Below, one piece after another: positions 1 to 7,618 of a stretch of 64,000 nt of DNA. The DNA is from JBBROS01 sp965217935 (GTDB taxonomy: Bacteria; Pseudomonadota; Alphaproteobacteria; Acetobacterales; Acetobacteraceae). A program made the translations under genes and the position numbers. The stretch spans positions 1,116,001 to 1,180,000 of the forward strand of contig OZ244581.1 in NCBI GenBank assembly GCA_965217935.1, written 5' to 3'. Each line of letters starts with the position of its first letter. The first letter of the stretch is position 1. The notes under the pieces are model-generated. The model saw only the letters and a list, made by a program, of their open reading frames with translations. It did not search any database and was not told where the DNA came from.

Positions 1-120
1 TTCTGCGGACTTGAACAGCACCAGCACCACCAGAGCGTTCTTGAACAGATTGTCGTTCAGCGCCCCAAGCGTCTGCGTGACCAGCAGCGGCGCCAGACGG
101 CGGGAGGTGATTAGAGGCAT
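1..120 (-). CDS. N-terminus of MFS transporter / LplT-Aas type protein (partial)
   Basis: Read on the minus strand, an ATG at 120-118 opens a frame that runs off the left edge (40 residues visible). It contains TQTLGALNDNLFKNALVVLV, the characteristic start of lysophospholipid transporter-type MFS proteins. These occur alone (LplT) or as the N-terminal domain of fused MFS/acyltransferase/acyl-ACP synthetase (Aas-like) proteins in alphaproteobacteria. The first transmembrane helix (ALVVLVLF) begins at about residue 30. Only the N-terminus is present, so fusion status cannot be seen. Role by family: flipping or remodelling lysophospholipid at the inner membrane. Confidence 0.7.
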   Translation of the reverse strand, partial: MPLITSRRLAPLLVTQTLGALNDNLFKNALVVLVLFKSAE

Positions 121-216
121 GCCGAACCCTCGGCGATCACGTGACGCCAAGCAAGCCTTATGCCCGAGTCGGGATCGCCTTTGGAAGACGGCGGCAAGAT
201 AAGGAGAGGGCGTTTC

Positions 217-260
217 CCTAAGCAGGCATTCGTGGCTTGTCCCACGAATGCCTGCTTAGG
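217..260. repeat. Perfect 19-bp inverted repeat (palindrome)
   Basis: The arms CCTAAGCAGGCATTCGTGG (217-235) and its exact reverse complement (242-260) are separated by 6 bases. There is no T-run directly after it, so it does not look like a standard intrinsic terminator. A diverged half-copy (CGAATGCCTGCTCAGG) lies at 13726-13741, which suggests a dispersed repeat family rather than a site specific to this locus. Confidence 0.85.
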
Positions 261-273
261 AGTCTTTGAAGAC

Positions 274-320
274 GCATCATTTTTCGCGTTGTGACGGCGA
301 GCCATCCCGCGAAATGATGC
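274..320. repeat. Imperfect inverted repeat / hairpin
   Basis: GCATCATTTTTCGCG (274-288) pairs with CGCGAAATGATGC (308-320), apart from two extra T bases in the left arm, leaving a 19-base loop. It follows the 217-260 palindrome in the gap before the corC-like gene. Function unknown; it could be a transcript-end structure or repeat debris. Confidence 0.55.
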
Positions 321-443
321 TTAGACCCGTTAGGACCGAGGGCCTCGGACCCCGATCGCTTGAGCAGCGCTTCTTTGAGCAGCGCTGGTTGACCAATAAT
401 CGGGGCTTACGGTCCCGGTGCGATCGAGGAGCAAAGCCTCCTG

Positions 444-511
444 GCCTTTGCTGCGCCCCAGCCTTTGCTGCGCCCCAGCCTTTGCTGCGCCTCGGCCTCT
501 GCTGCGCCCTG
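444..511. repeat. 17-bp tandem repeat, four copies
   Basis: Four head-to-tail copies of a unit close to GCCTTTGCTGCGCCCCA start at 444, 461, 478 and 495. The first two are identical and the last two carry a few substitutions. The array lies in the noncoding stretch from 121 to 704, where I see no convincing gene. Such arrays usually arise by slippage; no coding role is evident. Confidence 0.75.
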
Positions 512-704
512 GCCGCGCCAGCTTCGGCGCCGCCGCGCCAGCCTGGCCACCTACCGGAACCGGCGCCCGACACTCAGCGGCAGCGCGGCGATGTTGAGGC
601 TTGCGATCGCGCCGACGCTGCAAGCCGTGCCGACGCCATGACCGCGGCAACCGTTGGTCCCGGAACGTTACGGCGTTATTGATCGCGGATTTACCGATCC
701 ATCG

Positions 705-1571
705 TCAAGCCGCCACCGCCTCGGCTCGCCGCATCCGCAGCCGCCTGATCCGCCGCGGGTCCGCCTCCAGGATGCGGAACTCCAGCCCCGAGGAATGGCT
801 CACCACCTCGCCGCGCGACGGCACTCGTCCGGCCAGCGTGAACACCAGGCCGCCCACCGTATCGATGTCCGCTTCCCGCTCATCCTCGGTCAGCACCGGG
901 CCGAGCTTGTTCTCGAACGCCTCGATCGACAGCCGGGCATCCACGTCCATCGCCCCATCGGCCCGCTCGGTGATCAGCGGCCCCTGCACCTCGTCGTGCT
1001 CGTCGGCGATGTCGCCCACGATCTCCTCCACCAGGTCCTCGATGGTCAGCAGCCCGTCGATGCCGCCATACTCGTCGACCACCAGCGCCAGGTGCATCCG
1101 CGCCTGCCGCATCTGCAGCAGCAGGTCCAGCACCGGAACCTGCGGCGCCACCATCAGGGGCCGCCGCAGCAACGCCTCCAGCTTGAACGCATCCGGGCGC
1201 CCGACGTAGGAGAACACGTCCTTGATGTGCACCATGCCCACGATGTCGTCGAGCTCCTCCCGGAACACCGGCATCCGCGAATGGCCTTCGCGCCGGATCT
1301 GGCTCAGCGCCTGCTCCAAGGTCACCTCGACCGGCATGGCCACGATGTCCGCCCGCGGCACCATCACGTCGTCCGCCGTTGTTTCCCGCAGGCGCAGCAC
1401 GTTGGCGATCAGCGCCCGCTCCTGCCGGTCGAGCTCCGGGACCGAGCCGTCCTCCGGCGCCGCGGACTGCAACACCAGTTCGGCGATGCTCTCGCGGACC
1501 CCGTGCTCCTGCCGCCCCAGCAGCCGGTTGCGCACACGGTCGAGGAACCGTTTGCCTCCCGCCCCGCTCAT
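705..1571 (-). CDS. CorC/HlyC-type CBS-domain protein
   Basis: A 288-residue cytosolic protein of the CorC/TlyC family, linked to magnesium/cobalt efflux and membrane-associated ion handling. After a basic N-terminus (MSGAGGKRFLDRVRNRLLG) come two CBS domains. They include the recognisable stretches VMVPRADIVAMP, GHSRMPVFREELDDIVGMVH and LALVVDEYGGIDGLLTIEDL. A CorC_HlyC C-terminal domain follows (DTVGGLVFTLAGRVP). The ATG at 1571 is chosen because it overlaps the ybeY stop by 4 bases (ATGA); the open frame continues upstream only as low-complexity sequence antisense in character to ybeY. Last gene of miaB-phoH-ybeY-corC, the usual alphaproteobacterial order. Confidence 0.93.
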   Translation of the reverse strand: MSGAGGKRFLDRVRNRLLGRQEHGVRESIAELVLQSAAPEDGSVPELDRQERALIANVLRLRETTADDVMVPRADIVAMPVEVTLEQALSQIRREGHSRMPVFREELDDIVGMVHIKDVFSYVGRPDAFKLEALLRRPLMVAPQVPVLDLLLQMRQARMHLALVVDEYGGIDGLLTIEDLVEEIVGDIADEHDEVQGPLITERADGAMDVDARLSIEAFENKLGPVLTEDEREADIDTVGGLVFTLAGRVPSRGEVVSHSSGLEFRILEADPRRIRRLRMRRAEAVAA

Positions 1572-2011
1572 GGGAACCGCCACGGGTTCGGCACCCGCAG
1601 CCGGTGTAGCAGCCGCGCCTCCGCCATCTCCATCCGCCGCGCCTCCCCCGCGCGCCCATGATCCAGCCCGCGCAGGTGCAGCGCCCCATGCACCACCAGA
1701 TGCGCCAGATGCTGCCCCACCGTTCGCCCCGCGGCCCTCGCCTCCCGCCGGACCACGCCGGAGGCCAGGGCAATATCCCCGCTCTCGAACGTCAGCACGT
1801 TGGTGGCCTTGTCCCGCCCCCGGTGCCGGCGGTTCAGCCGCCGCACCGCAGCATCCGACGTCAGCAGAACGGTCGCGGCGCCCCCCGCCGCGCAAGCCGC
1901 CCGCCGCGCCATTGCCTCCGCCCGGGGCGCCATCCGCCGCCAGGCCGGGTCGTCGAAGATCACCTCGGGAACCCCCGCCGAAGCGGGGCCGCGTCTACTG
2001 TCCGGGTCCAT
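1568..2011 (-). CDS. ybeY: Endoribonuclease YbeY (16S rRNA maturation)
   Basis: A 147-residue zinc-dependent RNase acting in 16S rRNA 3'-end processing and ribosome quality control. The metal-binding signature H-x3-H-x5-H is present within HLVVHGALHLRGLDH, and TNVLTFESGDIAL is the usual preceding strand and loop. Its ATG abuts the phoH TGA directly and its TGA overlaps the corC-like start, so translation is very probably coupled along the operon. The length matches the family. Confidence 0.95.
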   Translation of the reverse strand: MDPDSRRGPASAGVPEVIFDDPAWRRMAPRAEAMARRAACAAGGAATVLLTSDAAVRRLNRRHRGRDKATNVLTFESGDIALASGVVRREARAAGRTVGQHLAHLVVHGALHLRGLDHGRAGEARRMEMAEARLLHRLRVPNPWRFP

Positions 2012-3067
2012 TCAGGCCGACGCGCCGCGGCCGGCCGGCGCGCCGCCCGCGTCCTTCTGCGCCTGCGCCCGCTGATCGTAGGCGTTCACGATGGCCGCCA
2101 CCAGCGGATGCCGCACCACGTCGCGCGTTCCGAACCGGTTCACCCCGATCCCCGGCAAGCCCTCAAGCGTTTCCAACGCATCCCGCAACCCGCTTTTCTG
2201 CCCCGCCGGCAAGTCGATCTGGCTCATGTCGCCCGTGACCACCATCCGCGTGCCTTCGCCCATCCGGGTCAGGAACATCTTCATCTGCACCGGCGTCGTA
2301 TTCTGCGCCTCGTCCAGAATAACGAACGAATGCGCCAAGGTCCGCCCGCGCATGAACGCCAGCGGTGCCACCTCGATCTCCCCCGTGCCCATGCGCCGGA
2401 TCACCTGGTCGCCGGGCATCATGTCGTGCAGCGCGTCGTAGAGCGGGCGCAGGTAGGGATCGACCTTCTCCTTCAAGTCGCCCGGCAGGAAGCCGAGCCG
2501 TTCCCCTGCCTCTACCGCCGGGCGGGACAGCACGATCCGGTCCACCCGTCCCGCTTGCAGCATCCCCACGGCCTGCGCCACGGCCAGGTAGGTTTTCCCG
2601 GTTCCGGCCGGGCCGATGCCGAACACCATCTCGTGCCGGGCCAGCATCTCCATATAGGTTGCCTGCCCCGGCGAGCGCGGACCCACGACGCCGCGCCGGG
2701 TCTGGATCGCGGGCAAGTCGCTCAACGGCAATCGCGGGTCCCCTTCCCCGTCCACGCGGGCCTCCGCCATCCGTACCGCCGTGTCCACGTCGGCCCGGGA
2801 CACGCCCTTGCCTTGCTGCAACCTTCGATACAGCCCGTTCAGGGCCGCCGCCGCCAGCTCGACGCGCTCCGGCTCGCCCCCGATCGCCACCCGGTTTCCC
2901 CGCGCCGACAGCCGGACCCCCAAGCCTTGCTCCAACCGAACCAGATTTCGGTCATGATCCCCGAGCAGCAGCGCCAGCAGATGGTTGTCGTTGAATTGCA
3001 AGGTCCTCGCCTTGCCACCCGTCGCCGGTCCTGATGGTGCCGGCGTTGAGGCGGAGATGATGTTCAA
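2012..3067 (-). CDS. phoH: PhoH-like ATPase
   Basis: A 351-residue P-loop ATPase of the PhoH family, nearly always next to ybeY and thought to act with it in RNA metabolism. Walker A GPAGTGKT lies at about residues 152-159 and Walker B FVILDEAQN near 250. A conserved VVTGDMSQIDLP segment follows. The N-terminal part resembles a small RNA-binding region (RLGVRLSARGNRVAIGG-like pattern). The start overlaps the miaB stop by 4 bases. The biochemical substrate of the family is still uncertain; assignment to the family is secure. Confidence 0.95.
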   Translation of the reverse strand: MNIISASTPAPSGPATGGKARTLQFNDNHLLALLLGDHDRNLVRLEQGLGVRLSARGNRVAIGGEPERVELAAAALNGLYRRLQQGKGVSRADVDTAVRMAEARVDGEGDPRLPLSDLPAIQTRRGVVGPRSPGQATYMEMLARHEMVFGIGPAGTGKTYLAVAQAVGMLQAGRVDRIVLSRPAVEAGERLGFLPGDLKEKVDPYLRPLYDALHDMMPGDQVIRRMGTGEIEVAPLAFMRGRTLAHSFVILDEAQNTTPVQMKMFLTRMGEGTRMVVTGDMSQIDLPAGQKSGLRDALETLEGLPGIGVNRFGTRDVVRHPLVAAIVNAYDQRAQAQKDAGGAPAGRGASA

Positions 3068-4443
3068 GCGGCGCTTTGCTCCATGTCGAGTGTTCCTGCC
3101 AACGAAGTGGGGGCGCCAGCCACGATTCGCACCATCTGTTCTGTCCCGATCAACGAAACGGGACCGTTCACGTGCACCGGCTGCAGATAGGGCGTCCGCC
3201 CGGACAATTGCCCAGCCCGCCGCCCCGGCCCGGTGAACAGCACCGGCATGACCAGCCCCTCGGCCGACTGGTTGAACTCGGCCTGCTGCGCCCGCAACAA
3301 TGCCAGCAGCGCTTGCAGCCGCGCGTCCTTCACGTCTTCCGGCGCCTGGCCCGGCGCGTCAGCCGCGGGCGTGCCTGGCCGCGGCGAATACTTGAAGCTG
3401 AACGCCTGCGCGAAACGCACGCGACGCACCAGGGCCAAGGTCGCCTCGAAATCGGCCTCCGTCTCTCCCGGATGGCCGACGATGAAGTCCGAACTCAGCG
3501 CCAGATCCGGCCTTGCCGCCCACAGCCGCTCGACCAGCCGCTCATACTCATCCGCCGTATGCCGCCGGTTCATCGCCGCCAGTATCCGGTCGGACCCGCT
3601 TTGCACCGGCAGATGCAGGAAAGGCATCAAAGCCGGCACATCCCGATGCGCGGCGATCAATTCCTCGTCCATGTCGCGCGGATGGCTGGTCGTATACCGG
3701 ATTCGCAGCAGCCCCGGGATCTCCGCCAACGCCCGGGCCAGCCGTCCCAGTTGCCAGGCCCCTCCGTCCGGCGCCGCGCCGTGCCAGGCATTCACGTTCT
3801 GCCCCAGCAGCGTGATCTCCCGCGCGCCGCCCCGCACCAGCCGCCGCGCTTCCGCGAGCACCGCCTCTGCCGGCCGGCTCGTCTCCGCGCCCCGCGTGTA
3901 GGGCACCACGCAGAACGAGCAGAACTTGTCGCATCCCTCCTGGATGGTCAGGAACGCCGACACGCCGGGCGCCGCGCCGCTCTCCGGCAGGAAGTCGAAC
4001 TTATCCTCCGGCGGGAACTCCGTCTCGATCACCGACCCTCCGGCCCGCGCCGCCCGCGCGACCATCTCCGGCAGCCGGTGATAGGTCTGCGGCCCCAGCA
4101 CGATGTCGACGTAGGGCGCGCGGGCCAAGATCTCCGCCCCCTCCGCCTGCGCGACGCACCCGGCCACCGCCAGCACCGTCGCCGCGCCCCGCGCCGCCCG
4201 CGCCTGCTTGACCGCCCGCAGCCGCCCGAGCTCGGAGAACACCTTTTCCACCGCCTTCTCGCGGATATGGCACGTGTTCAGGATCACCATGTCGGCGTCC
4301 TCGGCGCTTGCAGCCGGCCCATACCCCAGCGGCGCCAGCACGTCGACCATGCGCCCGCTGTCATAGACGTTCATCTGGCAACCCCAGGTGATCACGTGCA
4401 GCCGCTTGCGCTCAGGCCCTGCAACAGCCGGAATATCGTTCAT
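3064..4443 (-). CDS. miaB: tRNA-2-methylthio-N6-dimethylallyladenosine synthase MiaB
   Basis: A 459-residue radical-SAM methylthiotransferase that modifies A37 of tRNAs. The N-terminal UPF0004 domain begins at LHVITWGCQMNVYDSGRM and carries conserved cysteines (WGCQMN, NTCHIREKA, AGCVAQAEG). The radical-SAM triad CDKFCSFC is central, and a C-terminal TRAM-like segment follows (VLFTGPGRRAGQLSGRTPYL). I chose the ATG at 4443; the open frame allows an upstream TTG near 4509, but that extension has no family counterpart. First gene of the miaB-phoH-ybeY-corC run. Confidence 0.95.
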   Translation of the reverse strand: MNDIPAVAGPERKRLHVITWGCQMNVYDSGRMVDVLAPLGYGPAASAEDADMVILNTCHIREKAVEKVFSELGRLRAVKQARAARGAATVLAVAGCVAQAEGAEILARAPYVDIVLGPQTYHRLPEMVARAARAGGSVIETEFPPEDKFDFLPESGAAPGVSAFLTIQEGCDKFCSFCVVPYTRGAETSRPAEAVLAEARRLVRGGAREITLLGQNVNAWHGAAPDGGAWQLGRLARALAEIPGLLRIRYTTSHPRDMDEELIAAHRDVPALMPFLHLPVQSGSDRILAAMNRRHTADEYERLVERLWAARPDLALSSDFIVGHPGETEADFEATLALVRRVRFAQAFSFKYSPRPGTPAADAPGQAPEDVKDARLQALLALLRAQQAEFNQSAEGLVMPVLFTGPGRRAGQLSGRTPYLQPVHVNGPVSLIGTEQMVRIVAGAPTSLAGTLDMEQSAA

Positions 4444-4860
4444 GACGCCCAACCCATTCGCCGGCCCCGAACCAGCCCGGGCGCCGGGCGCGGAGCAATC
4501 CCCCGCCAATCCCGGTCAGTCAAGCGCGGCAGCGTCGGTTGTCCTGCTCAGGCCAATCCCCTCGTCATTGCCCGTTGGATCATGGCGAACTCTGCCAGAC
4601 CCAACGCCCGTCTTCAAGCAAAACCAACCCCTGAAACTCCGGCCAGGCCTCCCGTCACGCAACAGTCACGAAGCAAAGCAGTCTACCGCCCCGTGCAAGG
4701 CCATTTGTCGGGATTTACGGCGCCCGGTTCGTGCCGCGCTAGGAAGCGGTAAGCATCCGGGAACTACAAACCGGACCGCAACCGTAACTCCCCGAACCTG
4801 ACTTGAGCGGGCGCCCGAACCAAGCCACCCTCCAGCCAAGCCATTTCGGAGTTCTATCAC
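4444..4860. other. Intergenic region between miaB and metalloprotease
   Basis: About 420 bases between divergently transcribed genes. It must hold the promoter of the miaB operon and that of the metalloprotease. I see no convincing -35/-10 pair, RNA gene or conserved ORF. A ribosome-binding site GGAG at 4848-4851 serves the GTG at 4861. Confidence 0.4.
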
Positions 4861-5838
4861 GTGCGCGCAGCCCTTCTCGCCGCGGCCATCCTGCTCGCGC
4901 CCGCCGCAAGCCAGGCACTCACCTTCGACTTCACCACCAAGCCCGGCGACACGCTCTCCGCCGACCAGGCCAGCGCCTTCGCCGCCGCCGCCGCCGCGTG
5001 GTCCACGGCGCTTGCCGACAACGTCATGGTCTCGCTGCAAATCGGCTTCAGCAGCACGCTCGGCGCCAACGTGCTGGGCTCCACCCTGCCCAGCCAAGGC
5101 TTCGCCCCCTATGACGGCGTCCGCAGCCGCCTCATCGCCGACGCCAGCACGGCCGCCGACGCGAGCGCCGTCGCATCGCTCCCTGCAAGCATCGGCGGCG
5201 CCGACGTGGTCCTGACCACCGCCCAGGCCAAATCCCTCGGCTACACGATCACGGCCGGCGGCCTGGACGGCGTGATCGAATTCAGCTCCATGTTCAGCTT
5301 CGCGACCAGCCGCGACAGCAACGGCGCCATCGCGTCGGACACGATCGACCTGATCGGCGTTGCCGAGCACGAGATCGGCCACCTGCTCGGCTTCATCAGC
5401 AACCTCGACTCCCACCTCGCCACCAGCTCCGGCGGCGGCGCCATCGAGGGCCGCTCCGTGCTCGACCTGTTCCGCTTCGCAGCCCCCGGCGCCCGCTCCT
5501 ACGCCAACGGGGACGCCGCCTACGTCTCGATCGACGGCGGCACGACTTCGCTCGCCTCCTTCGCCGAGGGCGCCAGCTACCAAGCCAGCCACTGGGCGCC
5601 GAACACGCTTGTCCAAGGCGTCCCGGCGCTGCTCGATCCGGGCGTCGGGTATGGCCAGGTCATCAACATCACGCCGCTCGACGCGCTGGCGCTGGACGCG
5701 GTCGGATGGGATGCGTCCCGTGCCATGAGCTTGGCGGCCGTGCCCGAACCGGGGAGCCTGCTTCTGATGGCGACCGCCGTGTCGATCGCGGCACGACGGC
5801 CGCGGCGGCGCAATCCTGGCAAATCATCGGTTGCTTGA
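4861..5838 (+). CDS. Secreted PEP-CTERM metalloprotease (HExxHxxGF family)
   Basis: A 325-residue predicted exported zinc metalloprotease. It starts with GTG, preceded by GGAG at a 9-base spacing. An N-terminal signal peptide (about residues 1-19, ending SQA) leads to a mature domain. The zinc motif HEIGHLLGF is at residues 170-178; this matches the NF038122-type metalloproteases. The C-terminus is a PEP-CTERM sorting signal: VPEPGSL at about 294-300, a hydrophobic helix, then the basic tail RRPRRR. The family logic is that an exosortase cleaves at the PEP motif and the protein ends outside the inner membrane; no exosortase gene lies in this window. The substrate is unknown. It appears monocistronic. 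Confidence 0.88.
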   Translation: MRAALLAAAILLAPAASQALTFDFTTKPGDTLSADQASAFAAAAAAWSTALADNVMVSLQIGFSSTLGANVLGSTLPSQGFAPYDGVRSRLIADASTAADASAVASLPASIGGADVVLTTAQAKSLGYTITAGGLDGVIEFSSMFSFATSRDSNGAIASDTIDLIGVAEHEIGHLLGFISNLDSHLATSSGGGAIEGRSVLDLFRFAAPGARSYANGDAAYVSIDGGTTSLASFAEGASYQASHWAPNTLVQGVPALLDPGVGYGQVINITPLDALALDAVGWDASRAMSLAAVPEPGSLLLMATAVSIAARRPRRRNPGKSSVA

Positions 5839-5890
5839 TGGCGGCGAGGCCGCTTTCGCCGCCCGCGGCCGACTTGCCGATGCGGCCGGA

Positions 5891-6307
5891 CTACCTGAAC
5901 CATGACGGGCAGCTCAGATCGCCCTCTTTGCAAGTCAAGTAGCCCCGCAGGTCTTGGGTGCGGGCTTTCGTCAGACTGGCCAGGCACATTGACTCGACCA
6001 TCGGATGGGCGCTGCCGCCCTGAACGCCGGACGACTTGAAAGCGCATTCTGTATCCCGGAACTCAACCCAGGATCGTTCTGCCGCGGCCAGGAGCTTGCG
6101 GATATCCGGCTGGCCAGCTAAGCGGACGGCAAGCTGGCTGTATGCGGCATTAAACTCCGCGTCAGCCGCTTCAAATGCGCGCCCCGCGCACATGTTCGAT
6201 CCACCTTGCGTCGTTTCGGCATCGCAGTCATCTGCCCGGGCACTCGGGATTGCCGCGCTCCCGATGACGCAAGCCAATACGACAGTCCGCACCCACCAAA
6301 CGTCCAT
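5891..6307 (-). CDS. LprI-like (DUF1311) secreted protein
   Basis: A small exported protein of about 138 residues. The signal peptide (MDVWWVRTVVLACVIGSAAIPSARA) precedes a cysteine-containing domain with the DUF1311/LprI pattern: an early CD...C pair, AFEAADAEFNAAYSQL, then ERSWVEFRDTECAF. Some family members inhibit lysozyme; that role is not demonstrated here. Two adjacent ATGs (6310, 6307) follow an AGGAGG sequence; 6307 gives the better spacing. It lies 28 bases downstream of plsC on the same strand and probably shares its transcript. Confidence 0.82.
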   Translation of the reverse strand: MDVWWVRTVVLACVIGSAAIPSARADDCDAETTQGGSNMCAGRAFEAADAEFNAAYSQLAVRLAGQPDIRKLLAAAERSWVEFRDTECAFKSSGVQGGSAHPMVESMCLASLTKARTQDLRGYLTCKEGDLSCPSWFR

Positions 6308-6335
6308 CATTGTCCCTCCTGTATGGCACACCCGG

Positions 6336-7181
6336 CTATTGGGCGAGAACATGGTTCAGGGCTGCCCGCCCCTGCCGCAACGCCCCCGTCCCATCGGCCA
6401 CCACCTGCCACACCGCTGCCGCCAAGGCCTTGCGTGAGGCAAAGTCCGCCGGGTCAATTGGCTCATGCAGCACGACCGTCGCCCGCAGCCCGCGATGGCG
6501 CATCAATCGCAAAAAATGGCTTCCAAGCTCCATGTCTCCATACCAGGCGAACACCGCCCGGCTCGCCCGCCCCACCGGCAAGCCGCCGAGCCGGTCGTAG
6601 ACCACCGAAACCGGCTGCACCAAGGGCCGTCCCGGTCCCTCCGCATCGCAGACCGAGAAGAACGCCGAGCGGAACGGCAACACCCGCGAGCCATCGTTGC
6701 TCGTCCCCTCGGCGAACAGGATCAGGCCGTCACCGGCTGCCAGCCGCGCCCGCATCGCGTCCCGCTCCCGCCCGGTGTCGCGGGGCCGCCGGGTCACGAA
6801 CACCGTCCGTCCCAGCCGGGCCACGGTCCGCACCACCGGCCAGCGCCCCACCTCCTCCTTCGACACGAAGCAGGCTTCCAGCACGCCGCCCAGCGCCAGC
6901 ACGTCTAGCCAAGACGAATGATTGGCCGCGAACACCACGGGCCGCCCCTGCAGCTGCTTGGCATCAACCCCCAAAACCCGGATCCGCAGCCCTAGCAGCC
7001 GACACAACGCCGCCCAATACAGCCGCGCGAACCAGACCTTGCCGCGCCCGGGCAGCAGCAGCAGCCCGCCCTGCACCGCCGCCGCCGCGCAGGTGAACAG
7101 AAAGATCGCGCCGCCCCGCCAAGCAGCCCGCCATCGCGCGCCAAATCCAACACTCACCCGATCAAGCAACGCCGACCCCAA
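6336..7181 (-). CDS. plsC: 1-acyl-sn-glycerol-3-phosphate acyltransferase (PlsC family)
   Basis: A 281-residue membrane-associated acyltransferase that transfers an acyl group to lysophosphatidic acid or a related lysolipid. The catalytic H-x4-D motif is NHSSWLD and the substrate-binding block is FAEGTSNDG. An N-terminal hydrophobic helix (GGAIFLFTCAAAAVQGGLLL) anchors it. The exact acceptor cannot be told from sequence, since ornithine-lipid OlsA and PlsC share these motifs. It is followed by the LprI-like gene and is divergent from the small secreted protein to its right. Confidence 0.88.
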   Translation of the reverse strand: MGSALLDRVSVGFGARWRAAWRGGAIFLFTCAAAAVQGGLLLLPGRGKVWFARLYWAALCRLLGLRIRVLGVDAKQLQGRPVVFAANHSSWLDVLALGGVLEACFVSKEEVGRWPVVRTVARLGRTVFVTRRPRDTGRERDAMRARLAAGDGLILFAEGTSNDGSRVLPFRSAFFSVCDAEGPGRPLVQPVSVVYDRLGGLPVGRASRAVFAWYGDMELGSHFLRLMRHRGLRATVVLHEPIDPADFASRKALAAAVWQVVADGTGALRQGRAALNHVLAQ

Positions 7182-7246
7182 TCCAGACGAAACGATCCCC
7201 TGAGCGCCACGTTGACCAATACAGCCAACAACTCGCAGGACACACC

Positions 7247-7537
7247 ATGCACGCCCGCCGTCGCGCCATCCAGGCCGCCATGATCTGCCTCACGCTCCTG
7301 CCAGCCGCCGCGCATGCCCAGCAACAAAAAACAAACCAAGTTCCCGAACGCCTTGTCGGCCCGGGAAACGGCCATAACCAGCCGACGCGGCAGCGCACCA
7401 ACACCCTCCTGCGCCAAGACAACCTGGCGCCGAACCAGCAGCAAGAGCGGCAGCAGCTTAAAACCCTTAATCAGCTCAATCAGCAATTGCTGCCCGGCGC
7501 CAAGCCGCCCGCGCCGGACACAAAGCCAAGCCGGTGA
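7247..7537 (+). CDS. Small secreted Gln/Asn-rich protein, unknown function
   Basis: A 96-residue protein with a clear signal peptide (MHARRRAIQAAMICLTLLPAAAHA, cut before QQQ). The hydrophilic mature part is rich in Gln, Asn and Pro, with no cysteine and no recognisable domain. A weak CAGGA sequence precedes the ATG. It lies between divergent plsC and co-oriented tamA. I do not recognise the family; the signal peptide and composition argue that it is real. An intrinsically disordered periplasmic protein is likely. Confidence 0.6.
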   Translation: MHARRRAIQAAMICLTLLPAAAHAQQQKTNQVPERLVGPGNGHNQPTRQRTNTLLRQDNLAPNQQQERQQLKTLNQLNQQLLPGAKPPAPDTKPSR

Positions 7538-7618
7538 ACGCGGAGCCGAAAACCGCCGCCATTGCGAAAACGACACGCTTGGGCAAACTCGTGTCTTAAA
7601 AACAAACCAATAGAAGCC

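Noticed and set aside
444..511. CRISPR array
   Set aside because: The repeats are directly adjacent with no spacers; this is a plain tandem repeat. No other repeat-spacer pattern is present in the window.
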